A DNA stretch of 64,000 nt. It comes from Cellvibrionaceae bacterium. Lineage in GTDB: Bacteria; Pseudomonadota; Gammaproteobacteria; Pseudomonadales; Cellvibrionaceae. Both the position numbers and the translations under genes were made by a program. A model generated the notes under the pieces. It ran no database searches. It saw nothing but the letters and a program-made list of their open reading frames with translations, and had not been told where the DNA came from. The first letter of the stretch is position 1. The number at the start of each line of letters is the position of its first letter. Positions 18,589-29,222 of the stretch are shown piece by piece. The stretch is taken from positions 62,001 through 126,000 of the forward strand of contig JANPZW010000015.1 in assembly GCA_024707385.1 (NCBI GenBank), written 5' to 3'.

Positions 18589-20928
18589 ATGAGTTTGGCC
18601 GATCTGTTCGGTGTATTTCGTCGAACCAGAGAATTGCAAGACAAGATGTCCGCCGTAAGCCGAAGTCAGGCGGTGATCGAATTCGACCCCAGTGGCTCGA
18701 TACTGGAGGCGAATGCGAATTTTCTCTCTGTGATGGGCTATCAGCGCGGGGAAGTCGTAGGCAATCACCATCGCATGTTCGTCGATACACAGTACAGCAG
18801 CAGCCATGAATACGCCGCGTTTTGGGAGAGTTTGCGACGCGGGGAAACATTCAGTGCCGAATTTCAGAGGCTGGGTAAAAACAATACGCCCATTTGGATC
18901 AAAGGTTCCTACTGCCCTCTGCAGGACGCCAACGGCCGCGTTTATAAAATTGTCAAATTCGCCATGGATATCACGACGCAAAAGCAGGCCGATGAGGTAA
19001 ATCGAAAAACCGCCACTATCGCGAATGCGCTGAAGTTGTGTCAGGCGAATGTGATGTTGGCAGACAACGATTTCAATATCGTTTATATGAACGACACGGT
19101 TACGGCCATGCTGAAATCCCGCGAGGCGGAATTGCAGACCGTGCTGAAAAGTTTTGTGGTCGACAAACTCATCGGCACTTGTGTGGATGTGTTCCATAAG
19201 AAGCCCGCACACCAGCGCCATATGATTGGGGATCTCAAATCACCTTACAAAACCAACCTGAAAGTCGGCGATTTGATTTTTGAATTGATCGCATCGCCCT
19301 GGGTGGATCAGCAGGGCAAACGCATCGGCACCGTAGTGGAATGGGTGGATCTGACCGAGGAGGTGAAAAAGCGCGACGCCGAAGCTCGCACTGCGGCGGA
19401 AAATGCGCGTGTGCGCTACGCACTCGATAGCGTGACCGCCAACGTGATGATCGCCGATGCCGATGCGAACATCATCTACACCAATAAGGCGGTTATGGAC
19501 ATGATGCGGCGCGCCCAGGCGGATATCCGCAAAGCGATTCCGAGTTTTGATGCGGAGATCATCAAAGGGCAGAACATCGATATATTCCATCGCAATCCCG
19601 AGCATCAACGGAATATCCTTAAAAATCTCACCACGACTTACCATGGTAAAGCGGAAGTGGGTGGGCGCACTTTTACCGTAATCGCCAATCCGGTGATCGT
19701 AAATGGCGAACGTATGGGCACAGTGGTGGAGTGGGCGGACCGCACGGCGGAAGTGGCAATTGAAAAAGAAGTTGCCTCCATGGTCAGTGCGGCGAGCCTG
19801 GGCGATTTCACCCGTCAGATCGCTATGGAAAACAAGGAAGGCTTTTTCGCCAATCTCAGCCGCGGTTTGAATGAGCTGGTCAACACTGTGGAAATTGCGC
19901 TCAACGATATTCGACGTATGTTGGGCGCCATGGCGCGTGGAGATTTGTCGGAGCGTATCACCCGCGAATACCAGGGAACCTTCGGCCAGCTCAAAGACGA
20001 CGCCAACACCACTGCGGATAAACTCACGGAAATCATCGGCCGGATACGCACGTCGTCCAGTGCCATTCTGACCGCATCAAATGAAATTGCGCAGGGCAAT
20101 GCCGATCTCAGTCAACGCACTGAGGAGCAGGCATCTTCTCTGGAACAAACCGCTTCCAGCATGGAAGAAATGACCTCGACCGTAAAACAAAGTGCGGAAA
20201 ATGCACTCCGCGCCAACGATCTCGCCCAGACCGCGCAAACCAAAGCGAAAGAGGGTGGGCAGGTGGTGAGTCGCGCTGTGCAGGCCATGCAGGAAATCAG
20301 CGATTCGAGCAAAAAAATCAGCGACATCATCAGCGTGATTGATGAAATCGCTTTTCAAACAAACTTGCTGGCGCTCAACGCAGCCGTGGAAGCGGCGCGG
20401 GCGGGTGAACAGGGGCGCGGATTCGCGGTGGTGGCCGGGGAAGTGCGCAACCTTGCCCAGCGCTCCGCCGGTGCAGCGAAGGAAATCAAAGATTTGATCC
20501 GCGACAGTGTCGGCAAGGTTCACGATGGCCGGCAGCTGGTCAACGCCTCCGGTGAGACGCTCCATGAAATTGTCGCGGCAGTGGAAAAAGTCAGCAACAT
20601 GATGCAGGAGATCGCCCAGGCCGCGCAGGAGCAAACCTCCGGAATTGAGCAGGTGAATACCGCCGTGGCGCAAATGGATGAAATGACGCAACAGAATGCG
20701 GCGCTGGTGGAAGAGGCATCCGCCGCGGGTGCGTCGCTGGCGGATCAGGCCAATGCGATGTATTCGATCGTGGAGTTCTTTTCCGTAGCGGAAGGATTTG
20801 AATCGAAAGGTGCTACAGCCGTGAAACGCAATAAACCTTCGGTCAAACCCGTGTTGGTGAGTGGCAAGGCTGGCAAAAAATCCCAACCACGCGCCTCGCA
20901 GGCCGATGAGGAGTGGGAGGAATTTTGA
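18589..20928 (+). CDS. Soluble PAS-containing methyl-accepting chemotaxis protein
   Basis: 779 residues from the ATG at 18589 (GGAG 6 bases upstream). No transmembrane segment is visible, so it is a cytosolic receptor. Order: a PAS domain (about 20-145, VIEFDPSGSILEAN), two further PAS-like domains that resemble each other (about 150-265 and 275-390; NVMLADNDFNIVYMN and NVMIADADANIIYTN), a HAMP-like segment, then the MCP hairpin with the tip EIAFQTNLLALNAAVEAARAGE. The very last residues, EWEEF, match the xWxxF CheR/CheB-docking pentapeptide. PAS sensing suggests an energy or redox signal, not confirmed. Confidence 0.9.
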   Translation: MSLADLFGVFRRTRELQDKMSAVSRSQAVIEFDPSGSILEANANFLSVMGYQRGEVVGNHHRMFVDTQYSSSHEYAAFWESLRRGETFSAEFQRLGKNNTPIWIKGSYCPLQDANGRVYKIVKFAMDITTQKQADEVNRKTATIANALKLCQANVMLADNDFNIVYMNDTVTAMLKSREAELQTVLKSFVVDKLIGTCVDVFHKKPAHQRHMIGDLKSPYKTNLKVGDLIFELIASPWVDQQGKRIGTVVEWVDLTEEVKKRDAEARTAAENARVRYALDSVTANVMIADADANIIYTNKAVMDMMRRAQADIRKAIPSFDAEIIKGQNIDIFHRNPEHQRNILKNLTTTYHGKAEVGGRTFTVIANPVIVNGERMGTVVEWADRTAEVAIEKEVASMVSAASLGDFTRQIAMENKEGFFANLSRGLNELVNTVEIALNDIRRMLGAMARGDLSERITREYQGTFGQLKDDANTTADKLTEIIGRIRTSSSAILTASNEIAQGNADLSQRTEEQASSLEQTASSMEEMTSTVKQSAENALRANDLAQTAQTKAKEGGQVVSRAVQAMQEISDSSKKISDIISVIDEIAFQTNLLALNAAVEAARAGEQGRGFAVVAGEVRNLAQRSAGAAKEIKDLIRDSVGKVHDGRQLVNASGETLHEIVAAVEKVSNMMQEIAQAAQEQTSGIEQVNTAVAQMDEMTQQNAALVEEASAAGASLADQANAMYSIVEFFSVAEGFESKGATAVKRNKPSVKPVLVSGKAGKKSQPRASQADEEWEEF

Positions 20929-20995
20929 GTTCCCGATACCCTTCAATTTCGAGCATGCGTCAGTGACTACGTCTATACAGAACTGTTCCCGCGAC

Positions 20996-21817
20996 ATGGA
21001 ATGTCGCGAATTTCCCATGTCGCAGCGCAATTTTCGCCAGTTGCAGAAAGTTGCCTACGATCTGACGGGGATTAATTTGTCGGATCAAAAGCGCAATATG
21101 ATTTACGGCCGCCTGTCGCGGCGTATGCGCGCTTTGCAGTTAGACGATTTTGACCAGTATTGCGCCCTCCTAACGCAAAACGACTCGCAGGAGATAGGCG
21201 AGTTTATCAACGCCATCACCACCAATCTCACCGCATTTTTCCGTGAGAACCACCACTTTGAATATCTGAGAGATCATATTTTTCCTGAGTTGATACGTCT
21301 AAAACAGAGGGAGCGGCGTATACGTATATGGTCTGCAGGTTGTTCCACCGGTGAAGAGCCTTACTCGCTGGCGATGGTGGTGAAATCGATTCCCGCACTG
21401 AGGTTTTGGGACGTAAAAATTCTGGCCACCGATCTCGATTCCGCCGTCGTGGAAAAAGCGAAAACCGGGGAATATTCCGCTGATCGCTGTGCGGATATAC
21501 CGCCGCAATATCGGAAATTCATGGAATGGGACGCGCACAGCGAGTGTGGCGTAGTGTGCGATGCGGTACGTGAGTTGGTGACTTTCAAACAGCTCAATCT
21601 GTTGCAGCCCTGGCCGATGAAAGGTCCCATGGATGTGATTTTTTGCCGCAACGTGGTGATCTACTTTGATATGCAAACGCAAGTCAAATTGTTTGCACGC
21701 TATACCAATATTCTGGATACGAGTGGGTATTTGATTATCGGCCACTCGGAAAATCTGCACGAAATAAGCGAACGGTTTGAATCACTTGGCAGAACCATTT
21801 ACCGGCGCGCCAGATGA
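20996..21817 (+). CDS. cheR: Chemotaxis protein methyltransferase CheR
   Basis: 273 residues from the chosen ATG at 20996; a GTG at 20963 or ATG at 21017 is also possible because no start has a clear ribosome site. The N-terminal helical domain (NFRQLQKVAYDLTGINLSDQ) is followed by the SAM-binding domain with WSAGCSTGEEPYSLAM, ILATDLD and DVIFCRNVVIYF. It methylates receptor glutamates. It directly follows an MCP gene whose product ends in a CheR-type docking motif. It overlaps cheD by 4 bases. Confidence 0.92.
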   Translation: MECREFPMSQRNFRQLQKVAYDLTGINLSDQKRNMIYGRLSRRMRALQLDDFDQYCALLTQNDSQEIGEFINAITTNLTAFFRENHHFEYLRDHIFPELIRLKQRERRIRIWSAGCSTGEEPYSLAMVVKSIPALRFWDVKILATDLDSAVVEKAKTGEYSADRCADIPPQYRKFMEWDAHSECGVVCDAVRELVTFKQLNLLQPWPMKGPMDVIFCRNVVIYFDMQTQVKLFARYTNILDTSGYLIIGHSENLHEISERFESLGRTIYRRAR

Positions 21818-22462
21818 TAAACAAACCCAAACGGGCGTCACCATTATCGTTGCCGTTGAAGGGCTTCGAGCATATCAACCGCTATTGGGACCCCCATCGC
21901 CAGGTAGCGGTTGCGAAGATTCTGCCGGGTGAGTGCTACGTCAGTCTGCGCGATGAAATGATTGCGACCGTTCTGGGATCCTGCGTGTCGGCCTGCGTGC
22001 GCGATTGGAAGCTGGGCATCGGCGGGATGAATCATTTTATGTTGCCGTTGCGCGGTGGAGGCCAGGGGCCCGCGCGCAATAATCTGGTTACGCCGGATCT
22101 TTGTTATGGCAACTGGGCCATGGAATATCTGATCAACATGATTTTGCGCAACGGTGGCAAGCGCGAACGTCTGGAGATCAAATTATTTGGCGGTGGCAAA
22201 GTGTTGTCGGGATTGAGTCAGATGGAAGTGGGAAGGCGCAATGTGGATTTTGCCCTGGGTTATTTACGCGAGGAAAAACTCGCGGTTGTCGCCCAGGATA
22301 TCTACGGCGATTACCCCAGAAAAAATTCTATATTTTCCCGCTACAGGCGCGGTAAAAATGCGCCGCCTGCGCACTCTGGCCAATGACACCATTCAGCAGC
22401 GGGAGCACGCTTACATGGAATCGCTGCGCACAACGGCGCAGGAAGATGTGGAATTTTTTTAG
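21814..22462 (+). CDS. cheD: Chemoreceptor glutamine deamidase CheD (frameshifted in this sequence)
   Basis: Corrected length is 215 residues. The catalytic region is intact: Cys in TVLGSCVSACVRD and His in GGMNHFMLP, then LFGGGKVL. CheD converts receptor glutamines to glutamates. The run at 22320-22325 has A6 where A5 gives YPRKILYFPATGAVKMRRL. With one A removed the protein continues to DVEFF, like the usual CheD C-terminus. The uncorrected frame stops at 22386 with an unrelated tail. It lies between cheR and cheB. Confidence 0.9.
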
Positions 22463-22480
22463 GCGAGGCAGTATCCGGCA

Positions 22481-23532
22481 ATGCAACCGAAGATCAAGGT
22501 TCTTGTGGTGGATGATTCAGCAATGGTGCGGGCGTTATTGACCCAGATCATAAACGCCAATCCGCGTTTGCAAGTGGTTGCCGCCGCCGCCGATCCCTAT
22601 GACGCGCGCGAGCTGATCAAACAGCACAACCCCGACGTCATTACTCTGGACATCGAAATGCCAAAAATGAATGGCATTACGTTTCTGAAGAATCTGATGC
22701 GTTTGCGCCCCGTTCCGGTGGTGATGATTTCGACACTTACCCAGGAGGGCGCACCATCAACTCTTGAAGCGCTGGAGTATGGGGCGGTGGATTTTCTCGG
22801 GAAACCCGCCGGTGCTGATGATCTCGGTCTGGCGGATTACACACGGTTGATCGGAGAAAAAATCTATTGGGCGTCGAAAGCCAATATCAAACGCGATTTT
22901 GCTCAGACCGAGCACAGAACCGCCAGCCTCCGGTGGGTGCAAAATCAATTCGCCCGGGATTTTTATGCGCCATAGGCGCATCCACAGGTGGCACCGAGGC
23001 GATAAAAGCGGTGGTGCAAAGCTTGCCGGAAATGTCACCTCCAATTGTAGTGACACAACATATTCCCGAAGCTTTCAGCGCGTCTTTCGCACGCCGTCTC
23101 AACAGCATTTGCGCCATGAGTGTTTGTGAGGCCGAGGATCAGCAACCGATCGAAGCCGGAGCGGTTTATATCGCCCCCGGACATTCGCATCTGAAGATCG
23201 GGCGTACTCGCGGCCAATATATTTGCCAGCTGGATAACGGCCCTTTGGTCAACCGCCATCGGCCATCTGTAGAAGTGTTGTTTGATTCGGTGCGCGCCGT
23301 CGCGGGACCCAATGCCCTCGCCATACTGCTGACCGGTATGGGCGCGGATGGTGCGCAGGCATTGTTGCGTTTGCGCGAGACGGGCGCCGCAACGCTGGCT
23401 CAGGATGAAGCAACATCGACGGTTTGGGGTATGCCCGGCGCGGCGGTGAAATTAGGCGCTGCGCAAAAAATTCTGGCGTTGGAAAAAATTCCGCAGGAAA
23501 TTCTGCAGGCGGCGTATGCCGTCGGACGGTAA
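22481..23532 (+). CDS. cheB: Chemotaxis methylesterase CheB (frameshifted in this sequence)
   Basis: Corrected length is 350 residues. Receiver domain (VVDDSAMVRAL, Asp in VITLDIEMPKMNG, Lys in LGKPAG), a linker of about 60 residues, then the esterase/deamidase domain with catalytic Ser in IGASTGGT, His in VTQHIPEAF and Asp in GMGADGA. At 22970-22974 the sequence has T5; T6 restores FLCAIGASTGG. Opposes CheR; CheD may act with it. The frame error lies just before the catalytic Ser, so a naive annotation would give a receiver-only protein. Confidence 0.9.
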
Positions 23533-23548
23533 TACAAGGAGAAATCAT

Positions 23549-24742
23549 ATGCTCGGTTCACCTGTTGATGGCTCATCTCCGCGGGAGATCAAGTCCCGGT
23601 TTGTCGCGATCCGGGAAAAATTTCTTGAGCAGCTTGGCGATTGGCTGCCGGTGTACGAGGATTTTCTTCGCGATTATGAGAGTTCATCGGAGAGCGCCAG
23701 AGCAATGGGCGAGATTCATATGCGCGTGCATCGTATTGCGGGTTCGGCGCGGATGTTTGGATTCTCCGATCTTACGGACGCGGCCATAGCAGCGGAAAAC
23801 CGGTTGCGTGACCTAACCGGTAACGGTATTCCGACCAGTGTTGACCATGGCGGCGTTGACCATAGTGATGATGCATTCTGGACGCTGCTCATGCAGTTGC
23901 GTCTGGCGCTTAAGGATGACGATTTCTTCGATGTCGATCAGCCTGATCTCACCGTATTTTCGCAGGTCGGTGAGCGCCGGTTTACAGTGCTGATCGCGGA
24001 TGACGATGATTTATTACGGGAACTGCTGGTAAAGGAATTTACCGATGCGAATTTCCAGATCATGCAGGCACCGGATGGCGAGGTCATGATGGATATCATT
24101 CGAAGTTGTGCCTGTAATGCAGATGCGGAAAAGCCCGACCTTATCATTCTCGACCTGAATATGCCGAAGGTGAATGGTTTTCAGGTGCTCAAAAAGCTTA
24201 AAGCAACCGAAGCCACTCGCGATATACCAGTGGTGATGCTGACCCGCCGCAGTGAGGACGAGAACCTGCCGGAATGCATGTCCCTGGGCGCGGTGGATTA
24301 TGTGACCAAACCTGTTTCAGTGAACGAACTTTTTTCGCGCATTTCCGAGCAGTTGTCGACCCCCAAAAATAAAGTGTTGCTGGTGGATGACGATGAGCAT
24401 ATCCGCGAATTGCTGACCCAGCATTTTCATCGCATGGGAATGAGCGTGGTGCCGGCGAAATCCGGCCTTGAGGCGATGCAGCTGCTCGGCAGGCAAAAAC
24501 CGGATGCGATAGTGCTGGATATTGTGATGCCAGGGATGACCGGCATAGAGGTGTTGCGACAGTTGCAGGCGAATGAAGAGCTGGCAAAAATTCCCGTGGT
24601 GTTACTGACGACAAAAGCGCAGCAGGACAATATTTTGCGCGGCTTGGAAATCGGTGCGCATGACTACGTCACCAAGCCCTTCGATCCTGTTGATGTGGTG
24701 ACGCGAGTCAATCAGTTGATCCAACACGAATTGGAAATTTGA
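23549..24742 (+). CDS. HPt-REC-REC phosphorelay protein
   Basis: 397 residues from the ATG at 23549, with AAGGAG about 7 bases upstream. Order: an HPt domain (about 15-115) with likely phospho-His in MRVHRIAGSARMFGF; receiver 1 (about 145-270; Asp in LIILDLNMPKVNG, Lys in VTKPVS); receiver 2 (about 275-395; Asp in IVLDIVMPGMTG, Lys in VTKPFDP). There is no output domain, so it looks like a phosphate-shuttling hub. It follows cheB and precedes a multi-PAS kinase. Pairing with that kinase or with CheA is inferred from position only. Confidence 0.85.
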   Translation: MLGSPVDGSSPREIKSRFVAIREKFLEQLGDWLPVYEDFLRDYESSSESARAMGEIHMRVHRIAGSARMFGFSDLTDAAIAAENRLRDLTGNGIPTSVDHGGVDHSDDAFWTLLMQLRLALKDDDFFDVDQPDLTVFSQVGERRFTVLIADDDDLLRELLVKEFTDANFQIMQAPDGEVMMDIIRSCACNADAEKPDLIILDLNMPKVNGFQVLKKLKATEATRDIPVVMLTRRSEDENLPECMSLGAVDYVTKPVSVNELFSRISEQLSTPKNKVLLVDDDEHIRELLTQHFHRMGMSVVPAKSGLEAMQLLGRQKPDAIVLDIVMPGMTGIEVLRQLQANEELAKIPVVLLTTKAQQDNILRGLEIGAHDYVTKPFDPVDVVTRVNQLIQHELEI

Positions 24743-24863
24743 ACCTGCAATTTGAAGCATTAGTAAATCATTAATTTGAGCCTCTACACGTTAGTAATTT
24801 TAATGCTAGTGCGTCAGTAAATTAAACGTACATCATAATTTGATAGTCAGTTAGGCCCAGGAT

Positions 24864-27800
24864 ATGCAAAAGCCGTTATTGCTGGTGAATGAAAAGGAAC
24901 GCCCCACAACCTCTTATCAAAACGCTGGTCTCGAGGCAGAGCGGGATGAACGCTGCGATCGGATTACCCGCATGACCGCAAACCTGTTGGCCTGTCCTAT
25001 AGCGCTGATTTCACTGCGCGATGAAAATAGATTCAGGTCAATGCTGGGAGCGGTGATGGTAGATGTTCACCATACCGCAACTTTCTGCGCCCACGTGCTG
25101 CAGAATTCTGATGTGTATGAAATACCGGACGCGCGCCTCGATGAGCGTTTTAGTGGCAATCCCGCCGTCAACGAAGAACCGCATATTGTTTTTTTTGCTG
25201 CCGCACCGATCGCGACGCCTGCGGGACAAATTGTCGGGGCCTTGTGTGTCATCGATCACCAGCCGCGACAGCTGACGCTGGCGCAGCGCGGCATTCTCCA
25301 GGATCTTGCGCGCTGTGCGCAGGATTGCATCCATCTGGATAAAGTTATTCGCGATAGTCATCAACTGCTCAAAACCCGCCGCTTGTCCGCCACTATCAGT
25401 CGCGCGCAGAAGCTGTTCATGGGCTCGATGGATCACGACGATGCCTTCGATGAATTGCTGCGCGAAGTGCAGACCATTTCCGAATCGGGAATTATATTTA
25501 TCGGCGCAATCCGCTCGGATTTACAAGTTCCGGCGGTGGTCAAGACGTATCTGCGCAGTGATATACGGCTCTTCCGCTGCTTTTGCTCACGGCGCCGAGA
25601 GCGCGTTTCTACAGCACTTGGTGCAGAGTTTCGCCAGCGATCCCACGGTGCTGATCCTGAATAATGCGGCTGCGATTGCAACCTGGTTCGGCGCGGACGT
25701 GGTTCCTCCAGCGCAGAATTCGCTGTTGGTATTGCCGGTGTATTGGGGAAAAAATCTCTTGGCCATGGTCGGTGTTGGCGATCGCAAAGGCGGTTATGAC
25801 CGGGAAATAGTCGATTTTTTTCAGCCGCTGCTTGGCGCTGTAGCGCAATTGGTGGAGACACTGCGAATTCGCAAAATTCACCAGGCACACGAAAGAGAAT
25901 TGAAGCGTCTCACCTTGGTGGCCAGTCAGACCGACAGCGGTTTGATCATCACCGAGATCGATGGCGCGATTGATTGGGTTAACGACGGCTTTTCGCGCAT
26001 GAATGGCTATCATCTGGAGCAGCTCCGAGGTAAGCCGTTCTGGGAAATTTTCAGGGGACAGGAGGGCTCTGCCATCGCGACAGAACAGATGAGCAGGGCA
26101 TTACTGGAGTGCGCGTCGTTCAATGTGGAATTGAAGTGCAGCAAGCACGATGGTTCCACCTACTGGGCGAGAATTGTCGGCAATCCTCTTTATGGTGATG
26201 CAAAGGTATTTCAGGGATTTATCGCCATTGTTACCGATATCAGTGCCGAGCATCGCAAGACGGAGTTGCTCGCGGAAAGAGAGCGGCACCTGCGCATGGT
26301 GATCGACGGCACCCGCAGCGGTACCTGGGAGTGGAACATCAGCACGGATGTGCTCATTCTGAACGATCGCTGGGCCACCATCATCGGGTATGACCTTAAA
26401 GATATTGAGCCGGTTTCGAGCCAGCGATGGAAGGCGTTGATTCACCCGGATGATCGGCAGCACGTCACCTTGCTGCTGCAAAAACATATTCGCGGTGATA
26501 CGCAGTTTTATGATTGCAAATACCGCATGTTGCACAAGTCCGGGCATTGGGTCTGGGTGCATGATCGCGGTCAGGTTTTTTCCCGCGATGAAAATGGCAA
26601 GCCGCGTTTGATGTCGGGAACGCATTTTGATATCACGGACGTAATGGTGGTGCGCCGGGCATTAGAGGTTAAACAACAGCAATTGAATCACATGCTCGCC
26701 AATCTTCCTGGAATGGTGTATCGCTACGAAAACTACCACAACCACAAAAGCAACGAGACGCGCTCAATGTATTTCGTCAGTCCCGGCATTGAGCACGTGA
26801 CTGGTTATTCGGCAAACGAATTTTTGCCCGGCAAAGGCGGCAAAAAATCCTACGAAGATCTCATCCATCCCGATGATGTGGAGCGGGTGAAATACACCCG
26901 CGCGCAAGCGGTCAATACCGGTTATCAACTGGAGTATCGGGTGCGCCATCTGGATGGCGAATACCGCTGGGTGGAGGAGATCGGACGCGGCTCCACCGAG
27001 CCCGATGGCGAGTCCGATACTTTGTATTTCCTCGATGGCTTTGTTTGGGATATCACCGAGCGCAAATCCATCCGCACCAGTCTTGAGGCGGAGCGTAATA
27101 AATTGGCTTCGCTCTATCAAATGGCCCCAATTGGTATCGCCTCAAGTGATTTCGCCAGAAGTTGTTTTGTCGACGCCAACCCGGAACTGCTTAATCTGCT
27201 CGATTACAGTTTGCCTGAATTATTGCAACTCGACTGGCGCAGCCTGATTCTGCCGAATTTCCACGCCGACATCGAACGCCACAGCACCGAACTCGCCCGC
27301 ACCGGTCGCTTTGGGCCCTACGAAGTGCAAATGGTGGCCAAGCACGGAAAGGTCATTGATGTAGGAGTCAGCGGTGCAAGAGTGCGCGAGAGCAACGGCG
27401 AGGATCGTGTTTGGACGATAGTGCAGGATATTTCGCAGCAGAAACAATTGGAAAAAATGAAAAGCGAACTGATTGCCGTGGTGAGCCATGAATTGCGCAC
27501 GCCGCTCACCTCCATCATTGGTTCTCTCGGACTGGTGCGCAGCCAGCTGGAAAAAATTCCAGCGCCGGGCGGCTGAGCGATCTGATGGAAATCGCCTACA
27601 ACAACGGCCATCGCCTGAATATGCTGGTGAATGATTTGCTCGACATGGAAAAACTTATGGCCGGGAAAATCGCCTTCAAGATGGAGGTCATTCCCTTGGA
27701 AGATCTGCTATATCAGGCGATTGCGGAAAATCAGGCCTATGCCGATACCTATCATGTGCGCCTGTCGTTGCAGACCGGCTGCATGGGTGCGCGCATTGCG

Positions 27801-28148
27801 GTTGATCGCTTGAGGTTCCAGCAGATCATGTCCAATCTCTTATCCAACGCGGCGAAATTTTCCTATCAGGGGCAGGAAATTACGATTTCGGTTTCCATAC
27901 TTGGCGACAGCGCCCGCATAGCAGTCGCTGACCGCGGTTGTGGAATTCCACCGGATTTTCACGCAAGGGTGTTTCAGAAGTTCAGTCAGGTGGACTCATC
28001 CAGCAGTCGCAAAAAGGAGGGCTCGGGATTGGGGCTTGCCATCACCCGCGAGTTGGTAGAGCGCATGGACGGGGCGATACAGTTTCATTCAGTGGTTGGT
28101 GAAGGCACTACCTTTTTCATTACCTTTCCGCTCGCCGCGGCTCCCTGA
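24864..28148 (+). CDS. GAF/multi-PAS sensor histidine kinase (two apparent indels)
   Basis: Corrected length is 1094 residues. An N-terminal GAF-like domain (about 20-170), a second sensor-like segment, then about four PAS/PAC repeats (TEIDGAIDWVNDGF; GTRSGTWEWNI; NLPGMVYRYEN; MAPIGIASSDF). HisKA follows with His in VVSHELRTPLTSII, then HATPase with NLLSNAAKF, DRGCGIP and GSGLGLAI. No transmembrane helix is seen. Frame breaks: an extra base near 25560-25563 (in ATATA), and a missing A in the A6 run at 27551-27556, which gives LEKNSSAGRLSDLM when restored. It is probably cytosolic. It sits between the HPt-REC-REC protein and a lone receiver. Confidence 0.85.
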
Positions 28149-28233
28149 GGGATTCGCCGGAGAATGAGAGGGCTTGCTCATCGCGGCGGAAGGCAGCTTC
28201 TATACTGAACAGGTTGAGCTGAGGAGGTGCGTT

Positions 28234-28614
28234 GTGCGAGCGTTGCGAAAAATTCTGTTTGTGGAGGATGATCCGGACATCCAGACCGTCGCGACCATGG
28301 CTTTGGAGGTGCTCGGCGGTTACGAAGTTATGCCGTGCTCATCCGGGGCGGAGGCGATTGCGCAGGCGCGCGCCGTTACGCCGGATTTTATTCTCCTCGA
28401 TGTGATGATGCCGGATATGGACGGCCCCGCAACACTGCGGGCGCTGCGGCGTGAACCCGGCCTGGCGGATGTGCCGGTGGCTTTTATGACCGCCTTGTCA
28501 CGCCATGAGGATATGGACAAGCTGCTTGCGCTCGGCGCCCGAGGAATCATCTCCAAGCCGTTTGATCCTATGACCCTCGCCGATCGCGTGCGCGAATTAT
28601 GGGGAGACCTGTAG
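28234..28614 (+). CDS. Single-domain response regulator
   Basis: 126 residues from the GTG at 28234, chosen because GAGGAGG (28221-28227) lies 6 bases before it. Receiver features: FVEDDPDIQTV, Asp in ILLDVMMPDMDG, Thr in FMTAL and Lys in ISKPFDP. No output domain. It lies 85 bases after the multi-PAS kinase and is its natural phospho-acceptor partner. It ends the chemotaxis block proper. Confidence 0.88.
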   Translation: MRALRKILFVEDDPDIQTVATMALEVLGGYEVMPCSSGAEAIAQARAVTPDFILLDVMMPDMDGPATLRALRREPGLADVPVAFMTALSRHEDMDKLLALGARGIISKPFDPMTLADRVRELWGDL

Positions 28615-29222
28615 AGCGTGATTCCGGCGTTATCAATCCGGAAGTCAGCTTTCACTTGCGTTCTTGCCGGGAGATTCAGGCATATTCCGCTGTTTCCTGT
28701 GCATGCGAAACTCCTTGAACCTGTTGTGCATTGCGCCGAGACACCGCAGAGCAAAGGTCGCAATTGTGCGCGCTACAGACTTGTTTCATGCGCTTTCCTG
28801 GCGCTTATTCGAGCCATTCAAAGCCCTTGTCTTGCCCCATTGCCTATGTAATCCTTGCGCGGCTTTGTGACGTACTTCGCTGGTGCGCCACACTCTTTAA
28901 GAAAGCGCACGGCCACTTGGCGGTTGCACAAACAGTCTGTCGCAGTGAATTGTTTTTTTACCGGCTTGGCGCTAATCATGCAAAGCGAAGCTTGTCAGAC
29001 TTGTCGCAACCTGGTCTATGCTTACTGGGTGTGGCCGTGCCATGTCCGGGTGTGGCGGAACAAGAATTTCAGGGGGAACAGTTTTTGGCACTATCTATGT
29101 TTTGATTCAGGCTATGTTTGATTCAGGCCCGTGTCGGGTGGGATCGGTGCGAAAAATGTTGAATACCAAAATAATAATCTGGCAGTAAATTTGGCCGACC
29201 AATTATGTGTGGAGGAAAACCT
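28615..29222. other. Long intergenic region before the STAS/HsbR module
   Basis: About 600 bases without a convincing gene. Small open frames (such as 28855-29121) have no family signature or good ribosome site. It holds a 16-17-base direct repeat (29096-29112 and 29113-29128, TATGTTTTGATTCAGGC-like). It also holds TTGGCACTATCTATGTT at 29086, which is a sigma-54 site except that the -12 GC is GT. Confidence 0.5.

Noticed and set aside
24861..24876. GG-N10-GC match at the start of the multi-PAS kinase gene
   Set aside because: It overlaps the start codon and lacks the flanking sigma-54 consensus; chance match.
28855..29121. 88-residue open frame in the region before the HsbA-like gene
   Set aside because: No ribosome site, no family signature and odd composition; treated as non-coding.
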